Origin: Avoscillospira sp045589035
GTDB lineage: Bacteria; Bacillota; Clostridia; Oscillospirales; Oscillospiraceae
DNA length: 11,400 nt
Direction: 5' to 3'
NCBI GenBank assembly: GCA_045589035.1
Contig: JAZNFJ010000015.1
Location: 1 to 11,400, forward strand
Shown: piece after piece, positions 1 through 7,343 of the stretch
Layout of the letters: the number at the start of each line of letters is the position of its first letter
How positions within the stretch are numbered: position 1 is the stretch's first letter
Program-made: the position numbers and the translations under genes
The notes under the pieces: generated by a model
Told to the model about the DNA's origin: nothing
Databases searched by the model: none
Seen by the model: the letters and a program-made list of their open reading frames with translations, nothing else

Positions 1-1284
1 GAAGAATGCGGCTGTGACGGGAAGGAAATGACTGCCATTTCCATTGGCTATACATTAGCCCCCCGAATCAATGCCGCCGGCAGAATGGGTCAGGTGGAAT
101 TGGCCACGGAGCTGATGCTGACACAGGATCCCCAGCGGGCATCTGTGCTGGCAAAGCAGCTTTGCCGTCTGAACAAGCAGCGGCAGGATGTGGAAGCAGA
201 GATCTATAAGGAAGCAGAGCAGATGCTGCAGGGACAGCCCAAGCCTCAGGCCATCGTGCTGGCAGGAGAAAACTGGCATCAGGGCGTGGTAGGCATTGTG
301 GCATCCCGCATGGCGGAAGAATACAACTGCCCGGCGTTTCTGGTCTGTCTGGACGGAGAGCGGGGCAAGGCTTCTTCCCGTTCCTTTGGTGGCTTCAATC
401 TGTTTGGTGCTTTGGAAACCCTTTCCCATCTGCTGGAGGGCTTTGGCGGTCATGAACTGGCTGCCGGATTTACCATCAACCGCGGAAACATTGACCGCTT
501 CCGGGAAGAAATACAGAAACTGGCTGCGGAATTTGTGGCCAGCGGAAAGCAGAAAGCGGCACTGGAGATCGACTGTGCCGTAGAGCCGTGGCTGCTGAAT
601 ACCCATAATATTCTGGCTATGGAAGATCTGGAACCCTGCGGCGCAGGCTGCCCCAAGCCGGTGTTCTCCCTCAGTAATATGACGGTGGAACAGCTGACGG
701 AAGTGGGAAATGGCAAGCATCTGCGCCTGCGGCTCAGCGGAGGGAATATGACCTTCAACGGTATTTTCTTCTCTGCCAATATTCTCCGCTCTGCCATTGC
801 CGTGGGAGATCGGGTGGAAGTGGCATTTACACCCCAGATCAATGAATTCAAAGGCTCCCGTTCTGTGCAGCTGAATCTGGTGGATATCCGTCCCGACCGG
901 CAGAGCCGGGAGATTCTGGAGGCAGACTGCCTGCTGCTGGATCGGTACGAACAGGGTCAGCCCCTGACTGCCGCGGAAGCAGAATTGCTGCTGCCTCAGC
1001 GCCCTGATTTTGCTGCTCTGTGGCGATATCTTGCAGCCCAGGAAGGTCCGGTGATCCATGAGGAACTGGGCTGTCTGAGCCGCAAAGCCAGCCGCCATGC
1101 CGGGATGAACTTCCGTCCGGGCAAAGTGTGGATCTGCCTGCAGGTGTTCCGGGAGCGGGGACTTCTGACCTGCGCGGACAGCCGGGAGGATCTGGCCATC
1201 TGCCTTTGTCCCGGAGAGAATAAGGTGGATCTGGACCAGAGCCCGCTGCTCATTCGTTTAAGACAACAGAAAGCCGGTGAATAA
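1..1284 (+). CDS. recJ: Single-stranded-DNA-specific 5'-3' exonuclease RecJ, C-terminal part
   Basis: The reading frame is open from the first base, so the gene enters from the left and only its last 427 residues are here; the ATG at 28 is internal. Codons 17-30 carry the DHH-family signature APRINAAGRMG. The DHHA1 nucleic-acid-binding motif GGHELAAG is at 149-156. A following segment around 185-290 matches the RecJ OB-fold region. About 130 further residues form the C-terminal extension usual in Firmicute RecJ (about 780 residues) and absent from the shorter E. coli enzyme. The N-terminal catalytic DHH motifs lie outside the window. RecJ degrades single-stranded DNA 5' to 3' in recombination and repair. 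The stop codon directly abuts the relA ATG, consistent with co-transcription. One oddity is that the usual PFGxGNP loop reads PCGAGCP at 212-218. Identification is firm; activity cannot be judged from this part. Confidence 0.95.
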   Translation, partial: EECGCDGKEMTAISIGYTLAPRINAAGRMGQVELATELMLTQDPQRASVLAKQLCRLNKQRQDVEAEIYKEAEQMLQGQPKPQAIVLAGENWHQGVVGIVASRMAEEYNCPAFLVCLDGERGKASSRSFGGFNLFGALETLSHLLEGFGGHELAAGFTINRGNIDRFREEIQKLAAEFVASGKQKAALEIDCAVEPWLLNTHNILAMEDLEPCGAGCPKPVFSLSNMTVEQLTEVGNGKHLRLRLSGGNMTFNGIFFSANILRSAIAVGDRVEVAFTPQINEFKGSRSVQLNLVDIRPDRQSREILEADCLLLDRYEQGQPLTAAEAELLLPQRPDFAALWRYLAAQEGPVIHEELGCLSRKASRHAGMNFRPGKVWICLQVFRERGLLTCADSREDLAICLCPGENKVDLDQSPLLIRLRQQKAGE

Positions 1285-3471
1285 ATGGAAACTGCAGAAG
1301 TCAGATATCAATCCCTGTTAAGAACCATTGCAAGAACTTCCCCGTCTACGGACCTTGCAGCCGTGGAACGGGCATATAAATTCGCCGATGCCAAGCATGA
1401 ACATCAGCTGCGGAAAAGCGGTGAGCCCTATATCATCCATCCGCTGGCTGTGGCAGAGATCGTGGTGGAGATCGGTCTGGATACCGATGCTGTGTTGGCA
1501 GCGCTGCTCCATGACTGTCTGGAAGATACGGATGCCAGCTTTGAAGAGATCAGCCGCCTGTTCGGCCGTCCTGTGGCAGAACTGGTGGAAGGCGTTACCA
1601 AGCTGACCCGCGTCAACTATTCCACTTCCGAAGAAAAGCAGATGGAAAACCTGCGGAAGATGTTCATGGCCATGAGCAAGGACATCCGGGTCATTCTCAT
1701 CAAGATTGCTGACCGCCTGCATAATATGCGGACTCTGGAATACCAGACAGCACCCAAGCAGGTGTCCAAATCCACGGAAACCATGGAGATCTATGCGCCC
1801 CTGGCCCACCGCCTTGGTATGCAGAAGCTGAAATGGGAACTGGAGGATATTTCTCTGCAGTATCTGGATCCCCATGGCTATCAGCAGATCGTGGACTATC
1901 TCCGCGCCCATAAGGATCAGGACGATCGGTTCATGGAAACCATCCAGGACAAGATCATCCAGCGTATGGAATCTGTGGGTATCCACGGCAAGGTCTACGG
2001 CCGTATCAAGCATGTCAATTCCATCTACCGCAAGATGAACACCCAGGGCAAGAGCATTGATGAACTCTTTGACCTGTATGCCTTCCGTGTCATTGTGGAT
2101 GACATTGCCAACTGCTATAACATTCTGGGTCATGTCCATGACCTGTTCAATCTGGTGCCCGGACGGTTCAAGGATTATATTTCCACCCCCAAGCCCAATA
2201 TGTACCAGTCCCTGCATACCACCGTCATCGGCGATCAGGGCATTCCCTTCGAGGTGCAGATCCGCACCTGGGAGATGCATGAAACAGCGGAATACGGTGT
2301 TGCTGCCCACTGGAAGTATAAGCAGGGCGGTGCCGGTGAGGGCGAAGAGAAGGAATTTGAATGGGTTCGCCGTCTGCTGGAGAACCAGCAGGTGACAGAG
2401 GCGGAGGACTATATCCACTCTCTGAAGGTGGATATGTTCGATGACGAAGTATTCGTCTTTACCCCCAAGGGCAGTGTGATCTCCCTGCCTGCCGGCTCCA
2501 CACCCATCGACTTTGCATATGCCATTCACTCTGCTGTTGGTAACTCCATGGTCGGTGCCAAGATTAACAACCGTATCGCCAACTTCGATTCTCAGTTAAA
2601 AAACGGCGATATTGTGGAAGTTCTGACCTCCAAGTCTGCCAAGGGTCCCAGCCGTGACTGGCTGAAAATCTGCAAGAGCAACCAGGCCAGAAACAAGATC
2701 AAGCAGTGGTTCAAGAAAGAAAAGCGGGAGGAAAACATTCTCCATGGCAAGGCCAGCTTTGAAGGCGAACTGCGCCGCATGAGTGTCGACCCTGCCGTGG
2801 TGCAGAATGAGGATATTCTGCCCACCATCCTTCGTAAGACCGGCTGCGACTCTCTGGACGATATGTATGCTGCCATCGGCTACGGCGGTATGACGGCGGT
2901 CAAATGCGTCAACCGCATCCGGGATGAACTGATGAAGGCCAGCAAGTCTGCGTCCAAGGAGGTACAGACCCCCAAGCCCCTGCAGAATGTCAACAAAAAG
3001 AACGCAGGAATTTCCAACTCCGGTGTCATTGTGGAGGATATTGGCTCTTGCCTTCTGAAATTTGCCAAGTGCTGCACCCCTGTGCCCGGTGATGACATTA
3101 TCGGCTTTATCACCAAGGGCTACGGTGTTTCTATCCACCGCTGCGACTGCTGCAATGCAAGTTCTGAAGTCATTGCCAAGCAGCCGGAGCGCTGGGTGGC
3201 TGCCTCCTGGGCAACGGCTGAACCCGATGAACCTTTTGACACCTCTCTGGAAGTGGAATGCCGTGACCGCGACAATCTGCTGCTGGATCTGGCAACGGTC
3301 ATGAGCGGTATGAAGGTCCGTCTCAGCGAGTTGAGCTGCCGTCTGGTAGGTCCCGGTCGTGCCGTTGCAAGTCTGACATTCAGTGTCCGCAATGTCAGCG
3401 AACTGAATGTGGCCTGTGCCAGAATTCGCAATGTGGCAGGTGTGGAAGCCGTCCGCAGAGGCAAGTCTTAA
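1285..3471 (+). CDS. relA: Bifunctional (p)ppGpp synthetase/hydrolase Rel
   Basis: This 728-residue protein has full-length Rel/SpoT architecture. The N-terminal HD hydrolase has H52, the H76-D77 pair followed by E80-D81, and D143 in IADRLHNMR. The synthetase domain has GRIKHVNSIYRKM from 239, DLYAFRV at 263-269, the substrate loop with Y308, and E323 in FEVQIRT. The R-x-K-D motif at 294-297 (RFKD) is the form found in bifunctional enzymes, whereas monofunctional E. coli RelA has E-x-D-D. A TGS domain spans about 388-446, a conserved Cys/His segment has CC at 596-597 and HRC at 618-620, and an ACT domain ends the protein (about 652-728). The enzyme makes and degrades the stringent-response alarmone on the ribosome or in the cytosol. 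The start directly follows the recJ stop without a strong Shine-Dalgarno, suggesting coupled translation. All catalytic residues appear intact. In B. subtilis apt lies between recJ and relA; here it is absent. Confidence 0.97.
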   Translation: METAEVRYQSLLRTIARTSPSTDLAAVERAYKFADAKHEHQLRKSGEPYIIHPLAVAEIVVEIGLDTDAVLAALLHDCLEDTDASFEEISRLFGRPVAELVEGVTKLTRVNYSTSEEKQMENLRKMFMAMSKDIRVILIKIADRLHNMRTLEYQTAPKQVSKSTETMEIYAPLAHRLGMQKLKWELEDISLQYLDPHGYQQIVDYLRAHKDQDDRFMETIQDKIIQRMESVGIHGKVYGRIKHVNSIYRKMNTQGKSIDELFDLYAFRVIVDDIANCYNILGHVHDLFNLVPGRFKDYISTPKPNMYQSLHTTVIGDQGIPFEVQIRTWEMHETAEYGVAAHWKYKQGGAGEGEEKEFEWVRRLLENQQVTEAEDYIHSLKVDMFDDEVFVFTPKGSVISLPAGSTPIDFAYAIHSAVGNSMVGAKINNRIANFDSQLKNGDIVEVLTSKSAKGPSRDWLKICKSNQARNKIKQWFKKEKREENILHGKASFEGELRRMSVDPAVVQNEDILPTILRKTGCDSLDDMYAAIGYGGMTAVKCVNRIRDELMKASKSASKEVQTPKPLQNVNKKNAGISNSGVIVEDIGSCLLKFAKCCTPVPGDDIIGFITKGYGVSIHRCDCCNASSEVIAKQPERWVAASWATAEPDEPFDTSLEVECRDRDNLLLDLATVMSGMKVRLSELSCRLVGPGRAVASLTFSVRNVSELNVACARIRNVAGVEAVRRGKS

Positions 3472-3482
3472 GGAGAAAAATT

Positions 3483-3932
3483 ATGCGTGCTGTTGTAACT
3501 CGGGTCAACGAAGCCTCCGTCACCATCGACGGAGTTGTGACCGGCAAGATCGGAAAGGGTTTTCTGATCCTGCTGGGTATTACCCAGGACGATACTCCCG
3601 CCACCTGCAAAAAGCTGGCGGAAAAAGTGCTGGGACTGCGTATTTTTACCGATGAAAACTATAAAATGAATAAGGGACTGTCCGATGTGGACGGCAGTGT
3701 GCTGGTGGTAAGCCAGTTCACCCTCTACGGCGACTGCAGCCATGGCCGCCGCCCCAATTTCCTGGCGGCTGCCGGTCCGGATTTGGCCATCCCTTTGTAT
3801 GAACAGTTTCTGGAAGAATGTGAACGGCTGGGCTTCCCGCCTCAGCACGGCACATTCGGCGCGAAAATGGAAGTGGCATCCGTCAACGACGGTCCTGTGA
3901 CCATGATCGTGGATACGAAAGATTTGAAATAA
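3483..3932 (+). CDS. dtd: D-aminoacyl-tRNA deacylase
   Basis: The 149-residue product has the usual length of DTD. It carries both family signatures: SQFTLY at 77-82 and NDGPVT at 135-140. The Gly137-Pro138 pair of the latter forms the chirality-selecting cross-subunit element in characterised DTDs. The N-terminus (MRAVVTRVNEASV) is also typical. The enzyme hydrolyses D-amino acids, and glycine mischarged on tRNA-Ala, from tRNA in the cytosol as a homodimer. A good ribosome binding site, AAGGAG at 3470-3475, overlaps the relA stop codon and sits 7 bases before the ATG, supporting this start. The relA-dtd order is conserved in many Firmicutes, so co-transcription is likely. Nothing appears broken. 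Confidence 0.96.
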   Translation: MRAVVTRVNEASVTIDGVVTGKIGKGFLILLGITQDDTPATCKKLAEKVLGLRIFTDENYKMNKGLSDVDGSVLVVSQFTLYGDCSHGRRPNFLAAAGPDLAIPLYEQFLEECERLGFPPQHGTFGAKMEVASVNDGPVTMIVDTKDLK

Positions 3933-3942
3933 GAGGTCGAAT

Positions 3943-4539
3943 ATGGAAATTACCGTATTTCAGTTGGGTTCTCTCGGCACAAACTGCTATATTGTCAAAG
4001 ACGACAAGGCTTGCGCCATTGTCGATCCCGGTGCTTCCGGAGAAACGCTGGCAGATTGGCTGGTGCAGGAAGGTCTGCAACCGGCGTATGTCCTTCTGAC
4101 CCACGGTCACTATGACCATGTGGGCGGTGTGGAAGCTTTGCGTGACCGCTTTGCCGGGCTGCCGGTCTATGTCCATGAAGCCGATACCCAACTGACACCC
4201 GATCTCAGCCGCGGCCTGCAGTGGACGCACTTTTACGGTGAAGGCGATGTGCTGACCATGGGGAAGTTATCCTTTCGGGTGCTGCATACCCCCGGTCATA
4301 CGCCCGGCTCTGTGTGTTTGCAGTCCGGTGATGCCCTGTTCTGCGGCGACACCCTCTTTGCAGGCTCCTGCGGGCGGACAGATTTCCCCGGCGGCAGCTG
4401 GACGGAAATGCTCCGCAGCCTTCGCAGGCTTTCCAAGCTGGAAGGTAACCTGCAGGTGCTGCCCGGACATGGCGAACCTTCCACCATGGAAGCGGAGCGG
4501 CAGTATAATCCCTATATGAAAGAGGCAACGAAGGCATGA
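3943..4539 (+). CDS. Metallo-beta-lactamase-fold hydrolase, glyoxalase II-like
   Basis: This 198-residue protein has a complete metallo-beta-lactamase metal site: H-x-H-x-D-H at 54-59 (HGHYDH), H119 in HTPGHTPGS, D136 in GDTLF and H176 in LPGHGEPS. The GRTDFPGGS stretch after the Asp is characteristic of the short glyoxalase II-like group (E. coli YcbL, B. subtilis YqgX). These proteins lack the C-terminal substrate domain of true GloB. Members bind two metal ions and hydrolyse thioesters or related substrates; the physiological substrate here is unknown. The gene starts 10 bases after dtd, with a weak purine-rich site (AGAGGT) before the ATG. Its last codons overlap the hemZ start by 4 bases (ATGA), so it is translationally coupled to hemZ. 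The fold is certain, and the specific reaction is inferred only at family level. Confidence 0.93.
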   Translation: MEITVFQLGSLGTNCYIVKDDKACAIVDPGASGETLADWLVQEGLQPAYVLLTHGHYDHVGGVEALRDRFAGLPVYVHEADTQLTPDLSRGLQWTHFYGEGDVLTMGKLSFRVLHTPGHTPGSVCLQSGDALFCGDTLFAGSCGRTDFPGGSWTEMLRSLRRLSKLEGNLQVLPGHGEPSTMEAERQYNPYMKEATKA

Positions 4540-6002
4540 AGCTGTACCTGAAGGGGCATAGCGATCTCTATGCCGTGGAGCAGCTGCAGATGCAGCTGTT
4601 TCCTGATGCGCCCACGGAAACCGTCGAAGCACCCTTTGGGGATGCCGACGGTGCTGTTTCTGCCCTTTACCGGGGCAAAAAATGGCTGACAGCCGTGACG
4701 GATATGACATGGCAGGGCAAGAAAGCCAGAGCCGTCAAGCGTCTGGATGTCCGCTTTGCGGAGGATGCCAGACTGCGCCGCCGGATCTTGCAGCAGAGTT
4801 ATTTTCTCGCTGCGGTGCAGGTGCGGGGAATCACTCCCCCCTGGGGTGCCCTGGCAGGTGTCCGCCCCACAAAAATCTCCACCCAGCATATCCAGAACGG
4901 CGGCACAGAGACTTCTGCGGACAAACTGCTGAAAGAGGCTTATTTTGTGACCCCCCAGCGGCGGAAACTGTGCATCGACTGCTCCCGCCATACCATTGAA
5001 GCTGCCAATCTTCTGCGCCCCAAGGATCTTTCTTTGTATATCGGCATTCCTTTCTGCCCCACCCGGTGCGCCTACTGCTCCTTTGTGAGCCAGTCCATCG
5101 AGAAGTTCGGCAGTTTTCTGGAGCCTTATCTGGAAGCCCTGCTGAAGGAAATTGCCTATACCGGCAAGCTGCTGAAGCAGTCCGGCTGGAAGATCCGCAG
5201 CCTGTATATGGGTGGAGGTACCCCCACTACCTTGTCCACACCCCAGATGAAGCGGCTGATGGATGCCATCAACGAGCATCTGGATCTTTCCGACTGTCTG
5301 GAATTTACCGTGGAAGGCGGCAGACCGGATACGCTGGATCTCAGCAAACTGCAGGTGATCCGCCAGGGCGGTGCCGATCGCATGAGCATCAACCCCCAGA
5401 CCATGAGCGATGCGGTTCTCAGCCGCATTGGCCGCAGCCACAATACCAAACAGGTCTACCAGGCTTATGCAGATGCCGTAAAAGCCGGTTTTGAAGGCAT
5501 CAACATGGATCTCATTGCCGGTCTGCCCGGCGATACGGCAGATAGTTTTCTGGAAAGTGTCCATCGTGTCATTGCCCTCGATCCCAGCAACATCACCGTC
5601 CATACCCTCGCTCTGAAAAAAGCGGCTGCCATGTATCAGCAGCGGCCGGATCTGCCCAGCGGCGAAGAAGTGGCGGAAATGCTGGACCGGACGGAGCGGG
5701 CACTACGGCAGGCAGGCTATGAGCCGTATTACCTGTACCGGCAGAAATATATGTCCGGTAGTTTTGAAAATGTGGGCTGGTGCAAACCGGGCTACACCGG
5801 ACTGTATAATATTTACATGATGGAAGAACTCCATACCATCCTCTCTCTGGGCGGCGGCGGTATGAACAAGGTCAACCTTGGTGTCAACCAGCTGGAGCGA
5901 TTCCATAATCCCAAGATCCCTCAGGATTATATCCAGAGAATCGACACAATTCTCAAGCAAAAAGACGAAATTTTTGATATTTTACAGGGACTGGAGGCAT
6001 AA
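4536..6002 (+). CDS. hemZ: Radical SAM protein HemZ (coproporphyrinogen III oxidase-like)
   Basis: This 488-residue protein has the length and N-terminal extension of the Firmicute HemZ family. The first 165 residues include GALAGVRPTKI, a family hallmark. The radical SAM cluster motif C-x3-C-x2-C lies at 174-181 (CPTRCAYC), followed by YMGGGTPTTL and VEGGRPDTL, the SAM-binding glycine-rich and Glu-containing strands. The residues after the third cysteine are Ser-Phe, so the extra cysteine seen in HemN (CxxxCxxCxC) is missing, as it is in HemW-type proteins. HemZ is annotated as an oxygen-independent coproporphyrinogen dehydrogenase, but true oxidase activity is doubtful for the wider family, and a heme-handling or other radical role is possible. 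The start overlaps the preceding stop (ATGA). No other heme biosynthesis gene is in the window. Confidence 0.93.
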   Translation: MKLYLKGHSDLYAVEQLQMQLFPDAPTETVEAPFGDADGAVSALYRGKKWLTAVTDMTWQGKKARAVKRLDVRFAEDARLRRRILQQSYFLAAVQVRGITPPWGALAGVRPTKISTQHIQNGGTETSADKLLKEAYFVTPQRRKLCIDCSRHTIEAANLLRPKDLSLYIGIPFCPTRCAYCSFVSQSIEKFGSFLEPYLEALLKEIAYTGKLLKQSGWKIRSLYMGGGTPTTLSTPQMKRLMDAINEHLDLSDCLEFTVEGGRPDTLDLSKLQVIRQGGADRMSINPQTMSDAVLSRIGRSHNTKQVYQAYADAVKAGFEGINMDLIAGLPGDTADSFLESVHRVIALDPSNITVHTLALKKAAAMYQQRPDLPSGEEVAEMLDRTERALRQAGYEPYYLYRQKYMSGSFENVGWCKPGYTGLYNIYMMEELHTILSLGGGGMNKVNLGVNQLERFHNPKIPQDYIQRIDTILKQKDEIFDILQGLEA

Positions 6003-6004
6003 CC

Positions 6005-7327
6005 ATGGACACCCTGTTTTCTCATATTTCTGTCGTCACCATGGACGAGCGGATGTCGGTTCTGACCGATGCCTTCGTGGGTGTAACCGATGGAAAAATC
6101 ACCTGGCTCAGCAAAAAAGAGCCGGAAGAAAAACCCAAACGGAAAATCGAAGGCGCCGGCATGGTGCTGATCCCCGGTCTGATCAACTGCCACACCAATC
6201 TGGAGCAGACCATCTTCCGCTGCTGCGGTGATGACCGCACCCCGGAAGAATACTGGCAGGATCGGATCTATCCGCCTCTGGAACGGCTGGATGAAAAGGG
6301 CGCAAAAGCATCTGCACTTCTCGGCATGGCGGAATGTCTGCGCTTTGGTGTCACTTCCGTGTCCGATCTGGGCAGCCATGCCGCTGCCGTGGCAGAAGCT
6401 GCCGCCATCAGCGGTATCAAGGCCAATGTCGCCCCGGATCTGACCACCCTGCTGGGTGAGGAATTTGACTTTGAAGCCGATCCCCAGTGTCAGAGTTTCG
6501 TGAAGGCCGTGGAAACATGGCACAACCACGATGACGGACGGATTCTCATGGAGGCAGGCATCCATTCCGAAGCCACTTCCTCTCAGGAACTGTGGCAGCC
6601 TTTGGCAGAGTATGCCATCAACACCGGCTTGGGTCTGCATCTGAACCTTTCCCAGACCAGACAGGAGCAGGAGGATTGTCTGGATGCCAGCGGTCTGACT
6701 CAGGCGCAGCTTTTGGACTGCTACCATCTGCTGGACACCCGGACACAGGCTGCCCACTGCAACCATCTGGAGCAGGAAGATCTGGCACTCCTTGGCAGAA
6801 GAAACGCAACAGCCGTCCATTGCCCTGTCAGCGGACAGAAAATGGCAACGGGACAGGCGGATGTGCTTGCCATGGTCAAAGCCGGTATGAATGTGGCTTT
6901 GGGTACGGATTCTGCCGCTGCTGTTGGTTCTCTGGATCTGCTGCGGCAGGTGCGGGCTGTGGCTTTGAACGCAAAAGCCCGGACCGGCGATCCCACCACC
7001 CTCAATGCTTCTGCAGCGCTGCTGATGGCTACCGGCTGCGGTGCCAGAGCACAGGGGCGCGGCAAAGAATGCGGCATGATCAAAATTGGCATGGATGCGG
7101 ATCTTGTGATGCTGGACTTCAATCAGCTGCATCTGATTCCCTGCCATGATCTGACGGCCTCGGTGGTCTATGCGGCCGCCGGCGGCGATGTCTGTCTGAC
7201 CATGGTTCGCGGCAAGGTTCTCTATGCCGCCGGTAAATATTTCACCATCAATCTCCCCGAAGTCATGGAAGAGCTGACCCAGCGGGTCATTCCCCAGGTC
7301 TTTGCACCGGCTTCGGACGAAACATAA
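6005..7327 (+). CDS. Amidohydrolase-superfamily protein related to MTA/SAH deaminases, probable pseudoenzyme
   Basis: The 440-residue protein aligns along its length with the cytosine-deaminase-like amidohydrolases that deaminate 5'-methylthioadenosine/S-adenosylhomocysteine. Conserved landmarks are VLIPGLINCHTN (56-65), EEYW, GIHSEATSS, AHCNHL (H251, H254), HCPVSGQKMATG, LGTDSAAA (D302) and DADLVMLDF near the C-terminus. Three active-site positions are changed. The metal-binding H-x-H is H63-T-N65. The third metal histidine is N214 and the catalytic glutamate is Q217 (NLSQT where the family has HLxET). H251 and D302 remain. The ATG follows hemZ by 2 bases, with TGGAGG at 5992-5997 as ribosome binding site, so it is in the same operon. 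By family it would be a zinc-dependent cytosolic deaminase. With these substitutions normal hydrolysis is unlikely, and a binding or regulatory role, or changed chemistry, is inferred. Confidence 0.9.
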   Translation: MDTLFSHISVVTMDERMSVLTDAFVGVTDGKITWLSKKEPEEKPKRKIEGAGMVLIPGLINCHTNLEQTIFRCCGDDRTPEEYWQDRIYPPLERLDEKGAKASALLGMAECLRFGVTSVSDLGSHAAAVAEAAAISGIKANVAPDLTTLLGEEFDFEADPQCQSFVKAVETWHNHDDGRILMEAGIHSEATSSQELWQPLAEYAINTGLGLHLNLSQTRQEQEDCLDASGLTQAQLLDCYHLLDTRTQAAHCNHLEQEDLALLGRRNATAVHCPVSGQKMATGQADVLAMVKAGMNVALGTDSAAAVGSLDLLRQVRAVALNAKARTGDPTTLNASAALLMATGCGARAQGRGKECGMIKIGMDADLVMLDFNQLHLIPCHDLTASVVYAAAGGDVCLTMVRGKVLYAAGKYFTINLPEVMEELTQRVIPQVFAPASDET

Positions 7328-7343
7328 GGAGGCTTGCGCCTGC

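Noticed and set aside
1318..2529. 403-codon minus-strand open frame opposite relA
   Set aside because: It is antisense to a full-length Rel protein with all catalytic motifs. No independent evidence supports it.
4512..5603. 363-codon minus-strand open frame opposite hemZ
   Set aside because: It is antisense to the radical SAM gene, whose motifs are in the plus frame. It has no domain and is a composition artefact.
7302..7343. Upstream ATG for the flippase at 7302
   Set aside because: It would overlap the amidohydrolase and add a Cys/Lys-rich 14-residue leader. The Shine-Dalgarno at 7325-7332 and family similarity point to 7344.
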